This document shows positions 63,793-64,000 of a stretch of DNA of 64,000 bases, in pieces. The notes below the pieces were generated by a model. The model was given only the letters and a program-made list of their open reading frames with translations, did not search any database and was not told the DNA's origin. The position numbers and the translations under genes were made by a program. Positions within the stretch are counted from its first letter, which is position 1. Each line of letters opens with the position of its first letter. Source of the DNA: Emcibacter sp. (GTDB lineage: Bacteria > Pseudomonadota > Alphaproteobacteria > Sphingomonadales > Emcibacteraceae); the NCBI GenBank assembly GCA_021647465.1, contig JAKIUQ010000001.1, forward strand, positions 271,923-335,922, given 5' to 3'.

Positions 63793-64000
63793 GGTGTATC
63801 CGATTATAGATTTGGAGACACAATATGACGAAGAGACGACGCTTTACACCGGCCTTCAAGAAGAAGGTTGTTCTTGCGGTTTTGCGGGGAGACCAGACCA
63901 TTCAGCAGATAGCCGCCCATTATGAAGTTCACCCCAATCAGATCAGCGGCTGGAAACGTCAGGCTATTGAGGGCATGGAAGATATTTTTGACAGCAAGAC
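63764..64000 (+). mobile_element. IS3-family-type insertion sequence, left end (runs off window)
   Basis: The element probably begins with TGGTCCCGGATTTTTGTAC at 63764, an IS3-like TG-start end, at the point where similarity to the paralogous DUF547 gene stops. OrfA begins 61 bases inside. The right end, target duplication and OrfB are outside the window, so the exact boundary is inferred from the loss of paralogy. Confidence 0.75.
63825..64000 (+). CDS. IS3-family transposase OrfA, partial
   Basis: The frame from ATG 63825 runs to the window edge (58 codons). MTKRRRFTPAFKKKVVLAVL, then QTIQQIAAHYEVHPNQISGWKRQAIEGM, is the helix-turn-helix OrfA of IS3-family elements. GGAG lies 7 bases before the ATG. 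The full transposase in this family usually comes from a frameshift into OrfB, which would lie beyond the window. Confidence 0.9.
   Translation, partial: MTKRRRFTPAFKKKVVLAVLRGDQTIQQIAAHYEVHPNQISGWKRQAIEGMEDIFDSK

Noticed and set aside
1..64000. CRISPR arrays, tRNA/rRNA genes, prophage or defence islands
   Set aside because: No regular spaced repeats, no cloverleaf with the T-loop GTTCRANNC was noticed, and no phage or defence gene families; apart from the IS at the edge the content is core metabolism. A tRNAscan and defence-system search would be decisive.

Overview
The window is a chromosomal segment of an alphaproteobacterium. The case rests on synteny and protein type: ihfA next to a MerR-like gene behind plsX-fabH, DUF177 next to a cytochrome bc1 chaperone gene, a 5-aminolevulinate synthase (C4 pathway) hemA, a bacterial arginyltransferase, and a tatABC cluster between serS and scpAB. 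DNA is moderately AT-rich, with very AT-rich spacers. Almost everything is housekeeping. There is no rRNA, tRNA, CRISPR array or prophage that I can see. An IS3-type element enters only at the right edge. I could not place the genus.

Layout. 1-11.5 kb (minus): dgt, argS, a SPOR protein, nagZ, an M50 protease, scpA, scpB, tatA, tatB, tatC, serS, surE, pcm and the start of an NlpD-like lipoprotein. 11.6-12.7 kb (plus): erpA, xth. 12.7-17.1 kb (minus): bc1 chaperone, DUF177, plsX, fabH, ihfA, MerR. 17.3 kb: a lone bamE-like lipoprotein (plus). 17.7-27.8 kb (minus): an LdtR-like MarR regulator, hemA, a 63-aa protein, rpiB, glyA, nrdR, ribD, ribE, ribB with a degenerate RibA half, ribH, nusB, thiL, fliL. 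hemB is divergent from the regulator, so the two tetrapyrrole genes flank it.

29-40 kb: motA and a FemAB-type protein (minus); a small membrane protein, threonine ammonia-lyase, motB, an SLC13 permease, arginyltransferase and a three-gene TRAP transporter (plus). 40-47 kb (minus): parC with a GNAT gene, a soluble PAS protein plus a methyl-accepting protein ending in PilZ, pepA and holC. 47-52.6 kb (plus): lptD, surA, pdxA, rsmA. 52.6-59.5 kb: fabD, fabG, acpP, fabF, mltG, yicC, gmk (minus), with one opposite-strand SDR gene between mltG and yicC. 59.9-61.3 kb (plus): rpsF, rpsR, rplI and a clear terminator. 61.4-64 kb (plus): two tandem secreted DUF547 paralogues, the second cut at its 3' end by the IS.

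The most useful signals beyond gene naming are regulatory: a perfect FNR/FixK box with class II spacing from a -10 upstream of hemA; a perfect 32-bp palindrome ahead of the TRAP operon; a GC-rich hairpin between acpP and fabF; and three half-sites ahead of rpiB. I found no convincing wholly new multi-gene system. The nearest candidates are the PAS + MCP-PilZ soluble receptor pair and the DUF547 tandem pair.
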